Origin: Candidatus Njordarchaeota archaeon
Lineage (GTDB): Archaea > Asgardarchaeota > Njordarchaeia > Njordarchaeales > Njordarchaeaceae
Length of the DNA: 17,984 bases
Assembly: GCA_029856055.1 (NCBI GenBank)
Contig: JAHQWF010000003.1
Coordinates: 9,329-27,312, forward strand
Reading direction: 5' to 3'
Shown here: piece by piece, positions 1 through 7,709 of the stretch
How the letters are laid out: each line of letters starts with the position of its first letter
Numbering within the stretch: the first letter of the stretch is position 1
Notes under the pieces: model-generated
The model's input: only the letters and a program-made list of their open reading frames with translations
What the model was told of the DNA's origin: nothing
Database searches by the model: none
Position numbers and translations under genes: made by a program

Positions 1-54
1 GAATATTATGTAAAAGAATGTATATCTCTATTTTTGTGGATAATTTAACCTTTG

Positions 55-1509
55 ATGATTTCTAGAATATTAGAGAGGATTAAATTGGTTAAGGAAGTTA
101 TGAGAAAGGCTCCTAAAAGACCTGAGATAGTTGAAGAACTTAAAAAATTGATTGGTTCAAGAAAAGTAAGCAATAACTTGACTGATTTAATTTCATATAG
201 TCATGATTATTGGCCTATCACTTTTACGTGGCTCTTAAATGGTAGTTTGCCAGCTTTACCAGACGTCGTAGTGTTTCCTGAGGATGCAAGAGATGTTATA
301 CAAGTAGTTAAGTTTGCTTATAATAATGATGTGCCATTATATGTATATGGTGGTGGTAGCGGTGTTTTGGGCGGGGCTGTCCCGGAGTACGGTGGAATAG
401 TAATGGATATTAAGAAGTTTCGAGAAATAAAAATAAATGATATTGACATGTATGTTGAAGTCGGAGCGGGAGCCAATGGGATGATTTTGGAAGAATTCTT
501 GAATAGGCATGGATTCACTCTAGGCCATTTTCCACAATCCTTATATACATCAACTGTCGGTGGATGGATAAACACAAAGGCTATTGGGCAATTCTCAGTA
601 AAGTATGGTGGTATTGAGGATATGCTCCTAGGGCTCGAGGTGGTAATTCCTCCAGGGGAGTTACTAGAAATCAAACCAAATCCAAGAGCAGCGGTTGGAT
701 TGGATCTAAAACAATTATTTATTGAATCAGAGGGATTATTTGGAGTATTAACAAAAGCTTACTTAAAGATTTGGCCCTATCCAGAGAAAAGGATATTATT
801 ATCATATGTCTCTGATAACTTAGAAGATGCCTTAAAATCCGTTAGAGAAATAATGTTGAGTGGGGCTAAACCTGCTGTTATACGTGTATATGATAAGATA
901 GAGACTTTGAAATGGTTTCATATGATTAAAAAAGCTAAAGGTAAGGTAGGAACAATAATTATTCTAGAAGGTGACGAAGATCTGATTGAAGCCGAAAAGA
1001 TTATTGTGAACAAGGCGTTTAAAAATGCGCTATCTACGGGAGAAGAGCCAGCTAAATACTGGTTAGAGAATAGATTTAATGTTAAAGAAATATCAGATTA
1101 TTTGCCTCTAGGAATAATAATCGACACTATAGAGATATCAGTTGGATGGTCTAAAGCTATTGAGTTATATAATGATGTCATAAATGCTATCAGAAGCGTA
1201 GATGGTACTCTAATAGCTTTTGCTCACGCATCGCATTTTTATCCTCAGGGAGTTTGCTTCTACTTCATTTTTGGAGGTTTACCATCAAATAAAAGTAGTG
1301 TTCTTGATTATTATAATGACGTATGGGAATCTGTAATGAGTACGGTTATTAAGCATGGAGGAGCAATCAGTCATCATCACGGTATTGGCAGAATGAGGGC
1401 TAATTGGGTAGAGAAAAACATGGGAAAAGTAGCGTATCATTTATTCAAGAAGCTAAAGCAATGCATTGATGATAAAGGTATTTTGAATAGAGGAAATATG
1501 GGTGTTTGA
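55..1509 (+). CDS. FAD-linked oxidase, alkyl-DHAP synthase/GlcD type
   Basis: Flavoprotein of the FAD_binding_4/FAD-oxidase_C (VAO/PCMH) superfamily, about 484 residues. The FAD domain runs from about residue 70 to 240, with the PDVVVFPEDARDV entry motif, the glycine-rich GGGSG loop (100-104) and a LGHFPQSLYTSTVGGW segment near 158-172. That segment and the histidine triplet HHHGIG (441-446) match alkyldihydroxyacetonephosphate synthase-like members better than glycolate oxidase GlcD, which has GEHGIG there. The end GILNRGN is the usual family terminus. Archaeal ether lipids are not made by this enzyme, so a dehydrogenase passing electrons to the next gene's Fe-S protein is more likely; substrate unknown. 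It overlaps the next gene by 8 bases. Start: ATG at 55, with TTG at 52 possible; no clear ribosome site, and the promoter may lie outside the window. Family certain, substrate open. Confidence 0.88.
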   Translation: MISRILERIKLVKEVMRKAPKRPEIVEELKKLIGSRKVSNNLTDLISYSHDYWPITFTWLLNGSLPALPDVVVFPEDARDVIQVVKFAYNNDVPLYVYGGGSGVLGGAVPEYGGIVMDIKKFREIKINDIDMYVEVGAGANGMILEEFLNRHGFTLGHFPQSLYTSTVGGWINTKAIGQFSVKYGGIEDMLLGLEVVIPPGELLEIKPNPRAAVGLDLKQLFIESEGLFGVLTKAYLKIWPYPEKRILLSYVSDNLEDALKSVREIMLSGAKPAVIRVYDKIETLKWFHMIKKAKGKVGTIIILEGDEDLIEAEKIIVNKAFKNALSTGEEPAKYWLENRFNVKEISDYLPLGIIIDTIEISVGWSKAIELYNDVINAIRSVDGTLIAFAHASHFYPQGVCFYFIFGGLPSNKSSVLDYYNDVWESVMSTVIKHGGAISHHHGIGRMRANWVEKNMGKVAYHLFKKLKQCIDDKGILNRGNMGV

Positions 1510-2692
1510 GATGTTTAAAGATAAATGGATTCTTGAAGCTTTAAAAGGCAGCTCTCTTGGCACAAAACTTTCAGCAATAAAGAAATTCATAGTGGATAAA
1601 TCAAAGATAGATAATTTAACGAAATGCGCCTTGTGTCCAAATATGTGTAGATTTGCGTGTCCCGTATCTGTTGTACACGCTAGGGAAACAACATCACCAT
1701 CAGGAAAATCCCGAATAGCTTTATTTCTTAAGAAAAATTATATTGAGAAAAATGAGACAAACATAAGGCCATTATATTACTGTCTAGCGTGCGACTCCTG
1801 TTCTGTTTCATGCCCTTACAACTTCTCAGTCAACGAATTAATAAGACCTCTCAGAGAGAATTATTACAAATTAGCGATCTATCCACAGGAACTAAGAGAA
1901 TTAATTACAATGTTAAAAGAATTCAAATGTATTTATAATCTAAGTAATAAGAAGCCAGATATAAAAAATGAAGAAAACATCAATATTCACGAGGCTTTAC
2001 TATATCCTGGATGCATAATGATGAAATATTACCCCAATAATACAAACGTATTATCGAAACTGTTAGAGATAATGGATTTGAGTGTTAAAGTTTTTAGCGA
2101 GATGATTGATTGTGGGTTCCTAGCCTATGAATTGGGAGCGCATGAATTATTCTTAGAGATTGCTAGTGAATTAGCAAATAAAATTAATAGTTATAACGCG
2201 AAATACTTAATCACAGTTTGCCCTGAATGTACATTTACGTTTCGAGATGTTTACCATGATTTCAAAATAAAACTAAGACCAAAAATATATCATATAGCTG
2301 AGTTTATTAATGAAAGAATGGAAGGTTTTGCGTTAAAACAGAACTTAAAAGTAACAATACATGATTCAAGCACATTAGCGATAAAACTGAAAAAACCCAA
2401 TCTCTTAAACGATATATTGAAGAGAATTGAGGGATTGGAGGTTATCCTCCCAGTGAGATATGGATTAAATACATTTGAGATAGTTGGTGAGAATTCTTTT
2501 TTATATTGGGTTGATAGAGATCTTGCGTACGAGATCAATAAAGAAAGAGGAGAGGAATTAAGTAAATTTGCTAACAATATTATTGTTGCATCATTTGCTG
2601 CTAAGAAAAGTTTTGAAGATCTAGGATACGGAGTTAAGGAAATATCTGAGTTTATATGGGATTTAATAAATGGTCTAGGTGAATCTAAGTGA
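1502..2692 (+). CDS. GlcF/GlpC-like iron-sulfur protein with cysteine-rich domain
   Basis: Electron-transfer subunit resembling GlcF, GlpC and HdrD. Two ferredoxin-type motifs hold [4Fe-4S] clusters: Cys42/45/49/53 followed by Pro, spaced CX2CX3CX3CP, and Cys94/97/100/104, spaced CX2CX2CX3CP. A cysteine-rich (CCG) domain follows: LLYPGC at Cys171, a lone DCG at Cys204 where CCG is usual, and CPEC at 240-243. The second CCG repeat is eroded: HDSS stands where a D-x-C-H-type motif is expected (287-290) and there is no CCG near 328-335. It probably takes electrons from the flavoprotein encoded just upstream and passes them to quinone or another carrier. No membrane segment is seen. The GTG start at 1502 has AGAGGA (1489-1494) 7 bases before it; ATG 1511 is the alternative. 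Its stop overlaps the next gene's start (GTGA). Confidence 0.87.
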   Translation: MFEMFKDKWILEALKGSSLGTKLSAIKKFIVDKSKIDNLTKCALCPNMCRFACPVSVVHARETTSPSGKSRIALFLKKNYIEKNETNIRPLYYCLACDSCSVSCPYNFSVNELIRPLRENYYKLAIYPQELRELITMLKEFKCIYNLSNKKPDIKNEENINIHEALLYPGCIMMKYYPNNTNVLSKLLEIMDLSVKVFSEMIDCGFLAYELGAHELFLEIASELANKINSYNAKYLITVCPECTFTFRDVYHDFKIKLRPKIYHIAEFINERMEGFALKQNLKVTIHDSSTLAIKLKKPNLLNDILKRIEGLEVILPVRYGLNTFEIVGENSFLYWVDRDLAYEINKERGEELSKFANNIIVASFAAKKSFEDLGYGVKEISEFIWDLINGLGESK

Positions 2693-4191
2693 ATTATTTC
2701 ATGATTTTGGATATAGGAACAACGGTGGTCAAAGCATTTGCTTATGATGGTGATGGAAGAATCATTAAGAAGGTTGAGGATAAAGCACCAGTACTCTTTC
2801 CAAATCCTGGTTGGGTTGAACAAGATCCAGTTAAATTATGGAATCTAGTTTACAATACTGCAACCAAGATTATAGATGAGTTCGGGAATCCATTAGCCAT
2901 AGGGATCTCTACTCAAAGAGCATCTACAATCGTATGGTACAAGGATAGTGGTGAACCATTATACAATATGATCACTTGGCAGGATTCCAGGGCAGTAGAC
3001 CTTGCTGAAGAATATTCTAAGAAATTTGTTATTAAGTTTGGTAGGAGTATTGGAAAGTTTATTTCATTGTTTGTGAGAAGGAGCAGAAATGCGCGCATTA
3101 ATTACTTATTAACATTAAGTGGTTTTAAGTTCGGTCCTAATCAGCCTATAATTCATTTGAGATGGATTTTTGATAATATAGAAGACGCCTACTCATTAGC
3201 AAAGGAAGGGAAGCTGTTTTTCGGTACTTTAGATACTTGGATAATTTATAACTTATTGAGAAAACACATAACTGATTATACGAATGCGAGTGCTACTGGA
3301 CTTTTTGATCCATTCTTTATGAAATGGAGTGATAGGTTAACAAAGCTTGTTCGTATACCGAAGAAGATACTGCCAAGGTTAGTAGATAACATGGGTAGAT
3401 TTGGTATTGTAAGTGATTTTGGAGGTGCCCCGCTAACAGCTATAATAGCTGATCAACAAGCATCGCTTTATTCAGCGGGCAGCATTAATCCAGGAACTAT
3501 AAAAATAACGAACGGAACAGGGACATTCATAGATGTTAATGTTGGACATAAACCATTACCTGCACAATATGGACTGTACCCCTTAGTGGCTTTTAAATGG
3601 AGGGATATAATATCATTTTTACTTGAAGGTATTATCCAAGCTTCTGGATCAGCTGTGGATTGGTTAATCGAAGTAGGATTACTAAGAAATTATGATGAAA
3701 TAGGTAAGGAATTATATGAAGAGACTGATGCGATAATTTTTATACCAGCTCTAGCGGGTATCGGAGCTCCATACTGGCTTATGAATGCTAAAGGTTTGAT
3801 TTATGGATTGACTAGAGCGACTAAGAGGATGGATATTGTTAATGCATTACTTCGAGGAGTGGCTTACAGATGCGCAGAAGTAATAAATATTTTAAGAAAA
3901 GCTACTGGAATAGTATTTAAAGAAATAATAGCGGATGGCAATGCATCGAGAATTGATTACCTTTTGAAAAAAATAGCAGAGTACTCTGGGGTAACAGTTA
4001 AAGTAGTAGAAAATCTCGAGGGCACTTCAAGAGGAGCATACCTATTAACAAAAGGTGGTTTCGAAGATTTAGATCCAAGAAAAGCCTTCCAGGCTCCAAG
4101 CATCTCTAAAGTTTTTCAACCTGATAAAGAGATAAAGACTATTAAAAGATGGGATGAATTCATAAAATTCATAAAATCCATAGCTAAATAA
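2689..4191 (+). CDS. FGGY-family carbohydrate kinase, glycerol-kinase-like
   Basis: ATP-dependent sugar/polyol kinase of the FGGY family; 500 residues is normal for glycerol kinase. Visible motifs: DIGTT phosphate loop (8-12), GISTQR (72-77), ITWQDSRA (95-102), FGTLDTW (178-184), TDYTNAS (195-201), ADQQASL (254-260), NGTGTF (275-280), GAPYW (359-363) and the C-terminal ADGNAS signature (415-420). Against E. coli GlpK as I recall it, Arg83 and Asp245/Gln246 are kept (R77, D255, Q256), but Glu84 is Ala78 and Tyr135 aligns with Asn151, so glycerol may not be the substrate. Third gene of the oxidase/FeS/kinase operon, suggesting phosphorylation before or after the redox step. The GTG start at 2689 is backed by AGGTGA (2677-2682) 6 bases upstream; ATG 2701 is less likely. 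The end lies 2 bases from a convergent gene. Confidence 0.9.
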   Translation: MNYFMILDIGTTVVKAFAYDGDGRIIKKVEDKAPVLFPNPGWVEQDPVKLWNLVYNTATKIIDEFGNPLAIGISTQRASTIVWYKDSGEPLYNMITWQDSRAVDLAEEYSKKFVIKFGRSIGKFISLFVRRSRNARINYLLTLSGFKFGPNQPIIHLRWIFDNIEDAYSLAKEGKLFFGTLDTWIIYNLLRKHITDYTNASATGLFDPFFMKWSDRLTKLVRIPKKILPRLVDNMGRFGIVSDFGGAPLTAIIADQQASLYSAGSINPGTIKITNGTGTFIDVNVGHKPLPAQYGLYPLVAFKWRDIISFLLEGIIQASGSAVDWLIEVGLLRNYDEIGKELYEETDAIIFIPALAGIGAPYWLMNAKGLIYGLTRATKRMDIVNALLRGVAYRCAEVINILRKATGIVFKEIIADGNASRIDYLLKKIAEYSGVTVKVVENLEGTSRGAYLLTKGGFEDLDPRKAFQAPSISKVFQPDKEIKTIKRWDEFIKFIKSIAK

Positions 4192-4193
4192 GT

Positions 4194-5120
4194 TCATTTA
4201 AGAAATTCTTCCAATGTTACTAAAGTCTTAATTGTCTTTATAGGCACTTTCTCGGGAATTAAATGTGTACTGTCGCAGGAAGGCGTTCTAAAGAAATCTT
4301 TCTCAACTAATCCTTCTCTACAAGTCGCGTATGTAATATTAAGTTTTTTAGCTTCATCTATAATAGGGAAAAGAAGTTTTTTCCTTAGTGATATCGGTAA
4401 ATATGCGTAACCAAATTTCATTTTACCTTTTGGATAGTATAGCTTATGTAGCTTTTTCTCAAGCTCTGGGAAAGCATTAATCAGTCTTCTAAAGTTATTT
4501 GGTCTAGCCTTATAAGTTGAAGTAACAATATGTCTCGCACCAATCCTAGCAACCGTCCTAACCAACTCCCTTAATTCTTCTTCCTCATCATTAAGAAAGG
4601 GTATAATAGGATCAATTCTAACAGAGAAAGGCACGTTATTTGCCTTCAAGGTTTCTAATGCCCTTAATCTATTTATGGGAGAAGGAGCATTTATCTCTAA
4701 TTTTCGTGCTAGTGAGTTGTCTAGCGTAGTTATAGTCTCACTTACAGCTACATTGTAGCTTGATATTAAATCAATATCTAAGACATATAGATCGCTTTTC
4801 GTTGTTATCTGTACTTTAAAGCCCAAAGGTAAAATAATCTCTAAGACTTTACGAGTAAGCCTAATTTCCCTTTCTTCTGGCGGATAAGGGTCACTGCTTA
4901 AGCTCATGTCTATTGGTAAATTAGGTTTAATCTTGTTAATATCTCTGATTAATCTAGATAACAAATCCCTTTTTGGTGTGCTTTTATTTCTTTTTATATA
5001 AGATGTGGCGTAACAGTATAAACAACTATGGGAGCAACCAGTATATGGATTAATAGTGTATTTAGGAGGACAAGTACATAGCTTATTTCTCCATGGATCG
5101 AACCTAGTGATTATGCTCAA
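4194..5120 (-). CDS. SPL-like radical SAM protein (COG1533 type)
   Basis: Radical SAM enzyme of the group that includes spore photoproduct lyase and many archaeal proteins of unknown role. The [4Fe-4S]/SAM motif is CSHSCLYC (Cys29, Cys33, Cys36; CX3CX2C) inside NPYTGCSHSCLYCYATSY, preceded by two more cysteines (Cys15, Cys17) in the conserved-looking FDPWRNKLCTCPPK start. The rest fits a partial TIM barrel, for example SLSSDPYPPEE (93-103) and RIDPIIPF. The lesion-repair function of true SPL cannot be assumed. The start is TTG at 5118-5120 with a GTGATC ribosome site 4 bases upstream on the minus strand; no better in-frame start precedes the conserved FDPW. It lies 24 bases downstream of the permease gene and probably shares its transcript. 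It converges on the FGGY kinase with a 2-base gap. Confidence 0.85.
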   Translation of the reverse strand: MSIITRFDPWRNKLCTCPPKYTINPYTGCSHSCLYCYATSYIKRNKSTPKRDLLSRLIRDINKIKPNLPIDMSLSSDPYPPEEREIRLTRKVLEIILPLGFKVQITTKSDLYVLDIDLISSYNVAVSETITTLDNSLARKLEINAPSPINRLRALETLKANNVPFSVRIDPIIPFLNDEEEELRELVRTVARIGARHIVTSTYKARPNNFRRLINAFPELEKKLHKLYYPKGKMKFGYAYLPISLRKKLLFPIIDEAKKLNITYATCREGLVEKDFFRTPSCDSTHLIPEKVPIKTIKTLVTLEEFLK

Positions 5121-5144
5121 TTAGATCACTTTAAGTATTTTTTC

Positions 5145-6638
5145 TTATCTAGATGCAGTAAATTTGATACGTGATATTATTTTATTAGCTATTCCTCTAA
5201 AGCTTATTTTTCTTAGTTTCTTCATTGTTTTTATAACTCCGCTAAGGAATTTTCTTAAACCTATCTTATAGTAAATTGCAAGTAAGAAAGCTAAGATTAT
5301 TGTGATGGAAGTAACGAGGATAATTAGTGTCATACCAATTTTCTGTACTAAAATAGATATATAGAGCCTCAAGACGATGTATATTGATGCTAAGGCAAGG
5401 TTGCTAAATCCCCATACACTACCTAATTTAAAGAAATCGCTTACTGAGAAAGAATAACCATGCTTTTTACTAACTCCCATAGCTAAGATCGTGGTTGGGG
5501 ATCCATAAGGAAGTATATTCCCACCTAGATTAGTACCTAATATCATAGATATCCATAAGATATTAATGAGTGGGCCTAAACCTGATGCCTCAGCCATGCT
5601 TTTAACTATTGGTATGAACGCTATTGCTATAGCTACGTTATCTACTGCACAACTTAGTAAGCCGACTATCCAGAGAACGAATATGGAAGCGAAAGTTATC
5701 TCTCCGCCAGTCAGATTGCCTAGCGCAACTCCTACTTCGTGAAGTAATCCTTTGTGTTCCATTGCTCCAACAATGATATAGAGTGCAGTAAAGAAAATTA
5801 GTGTTGCCCAATCAATCCTCTTTAGAACGTCTTCAGGATGAACACCGCTTGCTAAAAGGAATACTGTAGCCCCAGCGACCGCTACTATGTATATCTCTGG
5901 AAAAATTATTAAACCAAAAATAACTCCCGCAAATATGAAGATAGATCTCTTAAAGACATTTATGTCTGGCACTAATATCCATTCATTAGCTTCCAATATC
6001 AACATTTTTCTAAGCGGATCAACTATCCCTAATTTTCCCTTCAAACTACGTGATAAGTACCATATCGAGAAAATGAAGGAAATGAGTACGAAAGGCATAA
6101 CATTTATGACGAAAAAAATTAGCGATAGTCCAACGCCTTGGGAAATAATTATGTTACCGATTTGAGAGAAAGGTAGTGCCATACCCCCTACATCAACAAT
6201 AATAGCCTCAGCTAATAGATATGGGCTCGGATCAATCTTTAACATTCTAGCTATAGTAATTGTTAAGGTTCCCACTATAATCATAGTTGCCATAGCTGTC
6301 ATAAACATAGCCATTATTGTAGTTATCACACATAAAGTAATGAATAATTGGACTGGTTCACCACCAGATAATTTCACTGTCCTCATAGATACAAATTGGA
6401 ATAATCCGGATTCTCTAGAAGCTTCAACGATAACCATAAAGCCAAATATAGTTATCAAAACTTTATAATCTATAAAATGAAAAATCTCATTAAATCCAAT
6501 GGCTTCACTGAAATTGAGTATTAAATAAGTTAATATTATTCCAATTAAGGCTAGTACTGCTTTATCAACCTTCTCTAAGGACGCCAGAACAATAATTATA
6601 ACGAATAAAGCCACTATTGCTAGGCTACTGATATCCAT
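5145..6638 (-). CDS. ArsB/NhaD/CitMHS-type ion permease
   Basis: Polytopic membrane protein of 497 residues with about 11-13 hydrophobic helices in two related halves, as in the ion transporter superfamily (ArsB, NhaD, CitMHS, SLC13). Half-repeat re-entrant motifs are visible at GGMALPFSQIGN (151-162) and GGNILPYGSPTT (372-383). SCAVDNVAIAIAFIPI (329-344) is the second-half version of the SAFVDNVP motif. The first-half counterpart (near 111-121, MFMTAMATMII) has lost the Asp-Asn pair. The substrate could be arsenite, Na+/H+ or an organic or inorganic anion and cannot be told. A basic, probably cytoplasmic tail of about 38 residues (460-497) follows the last helix. The ATG at 6636-6638 gives a first residue just before the first helix. 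First gene of a minus-strand pair with the radical SAM gene. Confidence 0.85.
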   Translation of the reverse strand: MDISSLAIVALFVIIIVLASLEKVDKAVLALIGIILTYLILNFSEAIGFNEIFHFIDYKVLITIFGFMVIVEASRESGLFQFVSMRTVKLSGGEPVQLFITLCVITTIMAMFMTAMATMIIVGTLTITIARMLKIDPSPYLLAEAIIVDVGGMALPFSQIGNIIISQGVGLSLIFFVINVMPFVLISFIFSIWYLSRSLKGKLGIVDPLRKMLILEANEWILVPDINVFKRSIFIFAGVIFGLIIFPEIYIVAVAGATVFLLASGVHPEDVLKRIDWATLIFFTALYIIVGAMEHKGLLHEVGVALGNLTGGEITFASIFVLWIVGLLSCAVDNVAIAIAFIPIVKSMAEASGLGPLINILWISMILGTNLGGNILPYGSPTTILAMGVSKKHGYSFSVSDFFKLGSVWGFSNLALASIYIVLRLYISILVQKIGMTLIILVTSITIILAFLLAIYYKIGLRKFLSGVIKTMKKLRKISFRGIANKIISRIKFTASR

Positions 6639-6657
6639 TCGTATCCCTGCTGAAAAC

Positions 6658-6675
6658 CACTGTTATAGCACAGTG
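6658..6675. promoter_or_regulatory. Inverted repeat before the permease gene, possible operator
   Basis: CACTGT and ACAGTG form perfect 6-base arms around a 6-base spacer. TGTTAT also occurs twice in the same direction (6661-6666 and 6674-6679), each time followed within one or two bases by CAC. The repeat lies 20-37 bases before the permease ATG, downstream of an A-rich TATA-like run on the minus strand (about 6711-6720). That would place it near the transcription start, a usual site for an archaeal repressor. It could also be a short hairpin in the leader. No regulator can be named. Confidence 0.45.
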
Positions 6676-6758
6676 TTATTCACGGTGAAATGTATTAATA
6701 ATAGATTTCATTTTTTTAAATTAACTACTCTTAATTAGGCACTATCACAAATAAAAAG

Positions 6759-6766
6759 TTATAAAG
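6759..6766 (+). promoter_or_regulatory. TATA box for the 6813-8639 operon
   Basis: TTATAAAG preceded by an A-rich stretch that could serve as BRE. It lies about 50 bases before the ATG at 6813, which predicts a start of transcription near 6788-6790 and a leader of about 24 bases carrying the GAGGT ribosome site (6801-6805). Confidence 0.5.
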
Positions 6767-6812
6767 CTAAAAATGGTACTATTCTTAATGATTAAGTATT
6801 GAGGTATTAATT

Positions 6813-7271
6813 ATGTCTTTATCTACGGAGGGATTGTATCAAAGAATTAAATTCTACCTAAGCCTCTTAAAGAAGAATATAATCTATGAGGATAAGGAGA
6901 AATTCATTATAGCTGTAGAGGAGAAGGTGGACGGGAAGCCGATAGTTGTAACAGTAGTATTTCTGCAACCTGTTTGGATTCACATAAGAGCAAAACTTAT
7001 TGATGGTTCTGAGATGGAAAAGCTGGGTGGAAGTAGATATATAATATATAGAGAGCTTTTAAAGGTCAGTTTTAGAAGCGCAGAATTTAAGTTCGCGATG
7101 GATGATCAGTTTAATATCTACATAACGGAAGATATACATGTAGCAGCTCTAACATTTGATGTCTTTGAAGAAGAATATAATGCCATCCCAGCAGCTTATA
7201 AATCGTTCTACGAACAAATCTATCCAGAAATGAAAACATTAGCTGAGACACAGAAAATTGATTTTACGTAA
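6813..7271 (+). CDS. Small protein resembling the YbjN/type III chaperone fold (paralogue 1)
   Basis: A 152-residue soluble protein with no catalytic motif that I recognise. Its order of a helix, two or three strands, a helix (RYIIYRELLKVSF, 75-87), a strand pair (EFKFAMDDQFNIYITEDI, 91-108) and a helix (TFDVFEEEYNAIPAAYKSFYE) looks like the YbjN/type III secretion chaperone-like fold, in which small dimers bind partner proteins. That assignment rests on pattern only. The next gene is a clear paralogue sharing ALTxDVFxEEYNA. GAGGT (6801-6805) lies 7 bases before the ATG. First gene of a three-gene operon ending in an FAH-fold enzyme, so the pair may act as a heterodimeric partner or adaptor. 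No transmembrane segment or signal peptide. Confidence 0.8.
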   Translation: MSLSTEGLYQRIKFYLSLLKKNIIYEDKEKFIIAVEEKVDGKPIVVTVVFLQPVWIHIRAKLIDGSEMEKLGGSRYIIYRELLKVSFRSAEFKFAMDDQFNIYITEDIHVAALTFDVFEEEYNAIPAAYKSFYEQIYPEMKTLAETQKIDFT

Positions 7272-7286
7272 ATGGAGGTTATTTGA

Positions 7287-7700
7287 ATGTATGGGGTTCT
7301 GGCAGTAGAAAAAGTGAGTAGATATCTTGCATTGTGGGGAAAAAAATTTGATTTAGATAAAGAAAGAGGGGTTATTGTAGTTCATGAGAAAATAAATGAT
7401 GAAGAAGTAGATGTACAAATAAGGTTCTCTAAGAACTGGGTTGTAACACTTGTTAAATTAGGGTCTTTAAAAGAGTTGCAAGACGATGTAAAGCTCAAGG
7501 TATATGAGAAGTTACTGTTACTCAATAGAATGTATGCAGAGGTCTGTTTTAGCATAGATGAGGAATACAATGTATATTGCGAAGAAGACACATTACTAGA
7601 AGCCCTGACTCTTGATGTCTTTCTTGAGGAGTACAACGCGGTGTTGATAGCTTTTGAACTTTGGGAGAAAGAGGTCATGCCTATAATAAAGGCTAAGTAG
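7287..7700 (+). CDS. Small protein resembling the YbjN/type III chaperone fold (paralogue 2)
   Basis: A 137-residue soluble protein, paralogous to the product of the gene 15 bases upstream. The strongest match is in the C-terminal half: VYEKLLLLNRMYAEVCFSID (72-91) against IYRELLKVSFRSAEFKFAMD, and EALTLDVFLEEYNA (105-118) against AALTFDVFEEEYNA. The N-terminal halves have diverged. It carries two cysteines (87 and 98) absent from paralogue 1. The fold is inferred to be the same YbjN/type III chaperone-like one. Such tandem paralogues often form heterodimers. GGAGGTT (7274-7280) is 6 bases from the ATG at 7287; an ATG at 7291 is out of frame. The next gene begins 9 bases after its stop, so one transcript is likely. 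Function unknown. Confidence 0.8.
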   Translation: MYGVLAVEKVSRYLALWGKKFDLDKERGVIVVHEKINDEEVDVQIRFSKNWVVTLVKLGSLKELQDDVKLKVYEKLLLLNRMYAEVCFSIDEEYNVYCEEDTLLEALTLDVFLEEYNAVLIAFELWEKEVMPIIKAK

Positions 7701-7709
7701 GTCAGAGCT

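Noticed and set aside
318..674. 118-codon open frame on the minus strand
   Set aside because: Antisense shadow of the FAD-binding domain; low-complexity Ser/Pro-rich translation.
2290..2823. 177-codon open frame on the minus strand
   Set aside because: It lies antisense across the Fe-S protein gene and the start of the kinase gene, both of which have clear family motifs; its translation has no recognisable domain.
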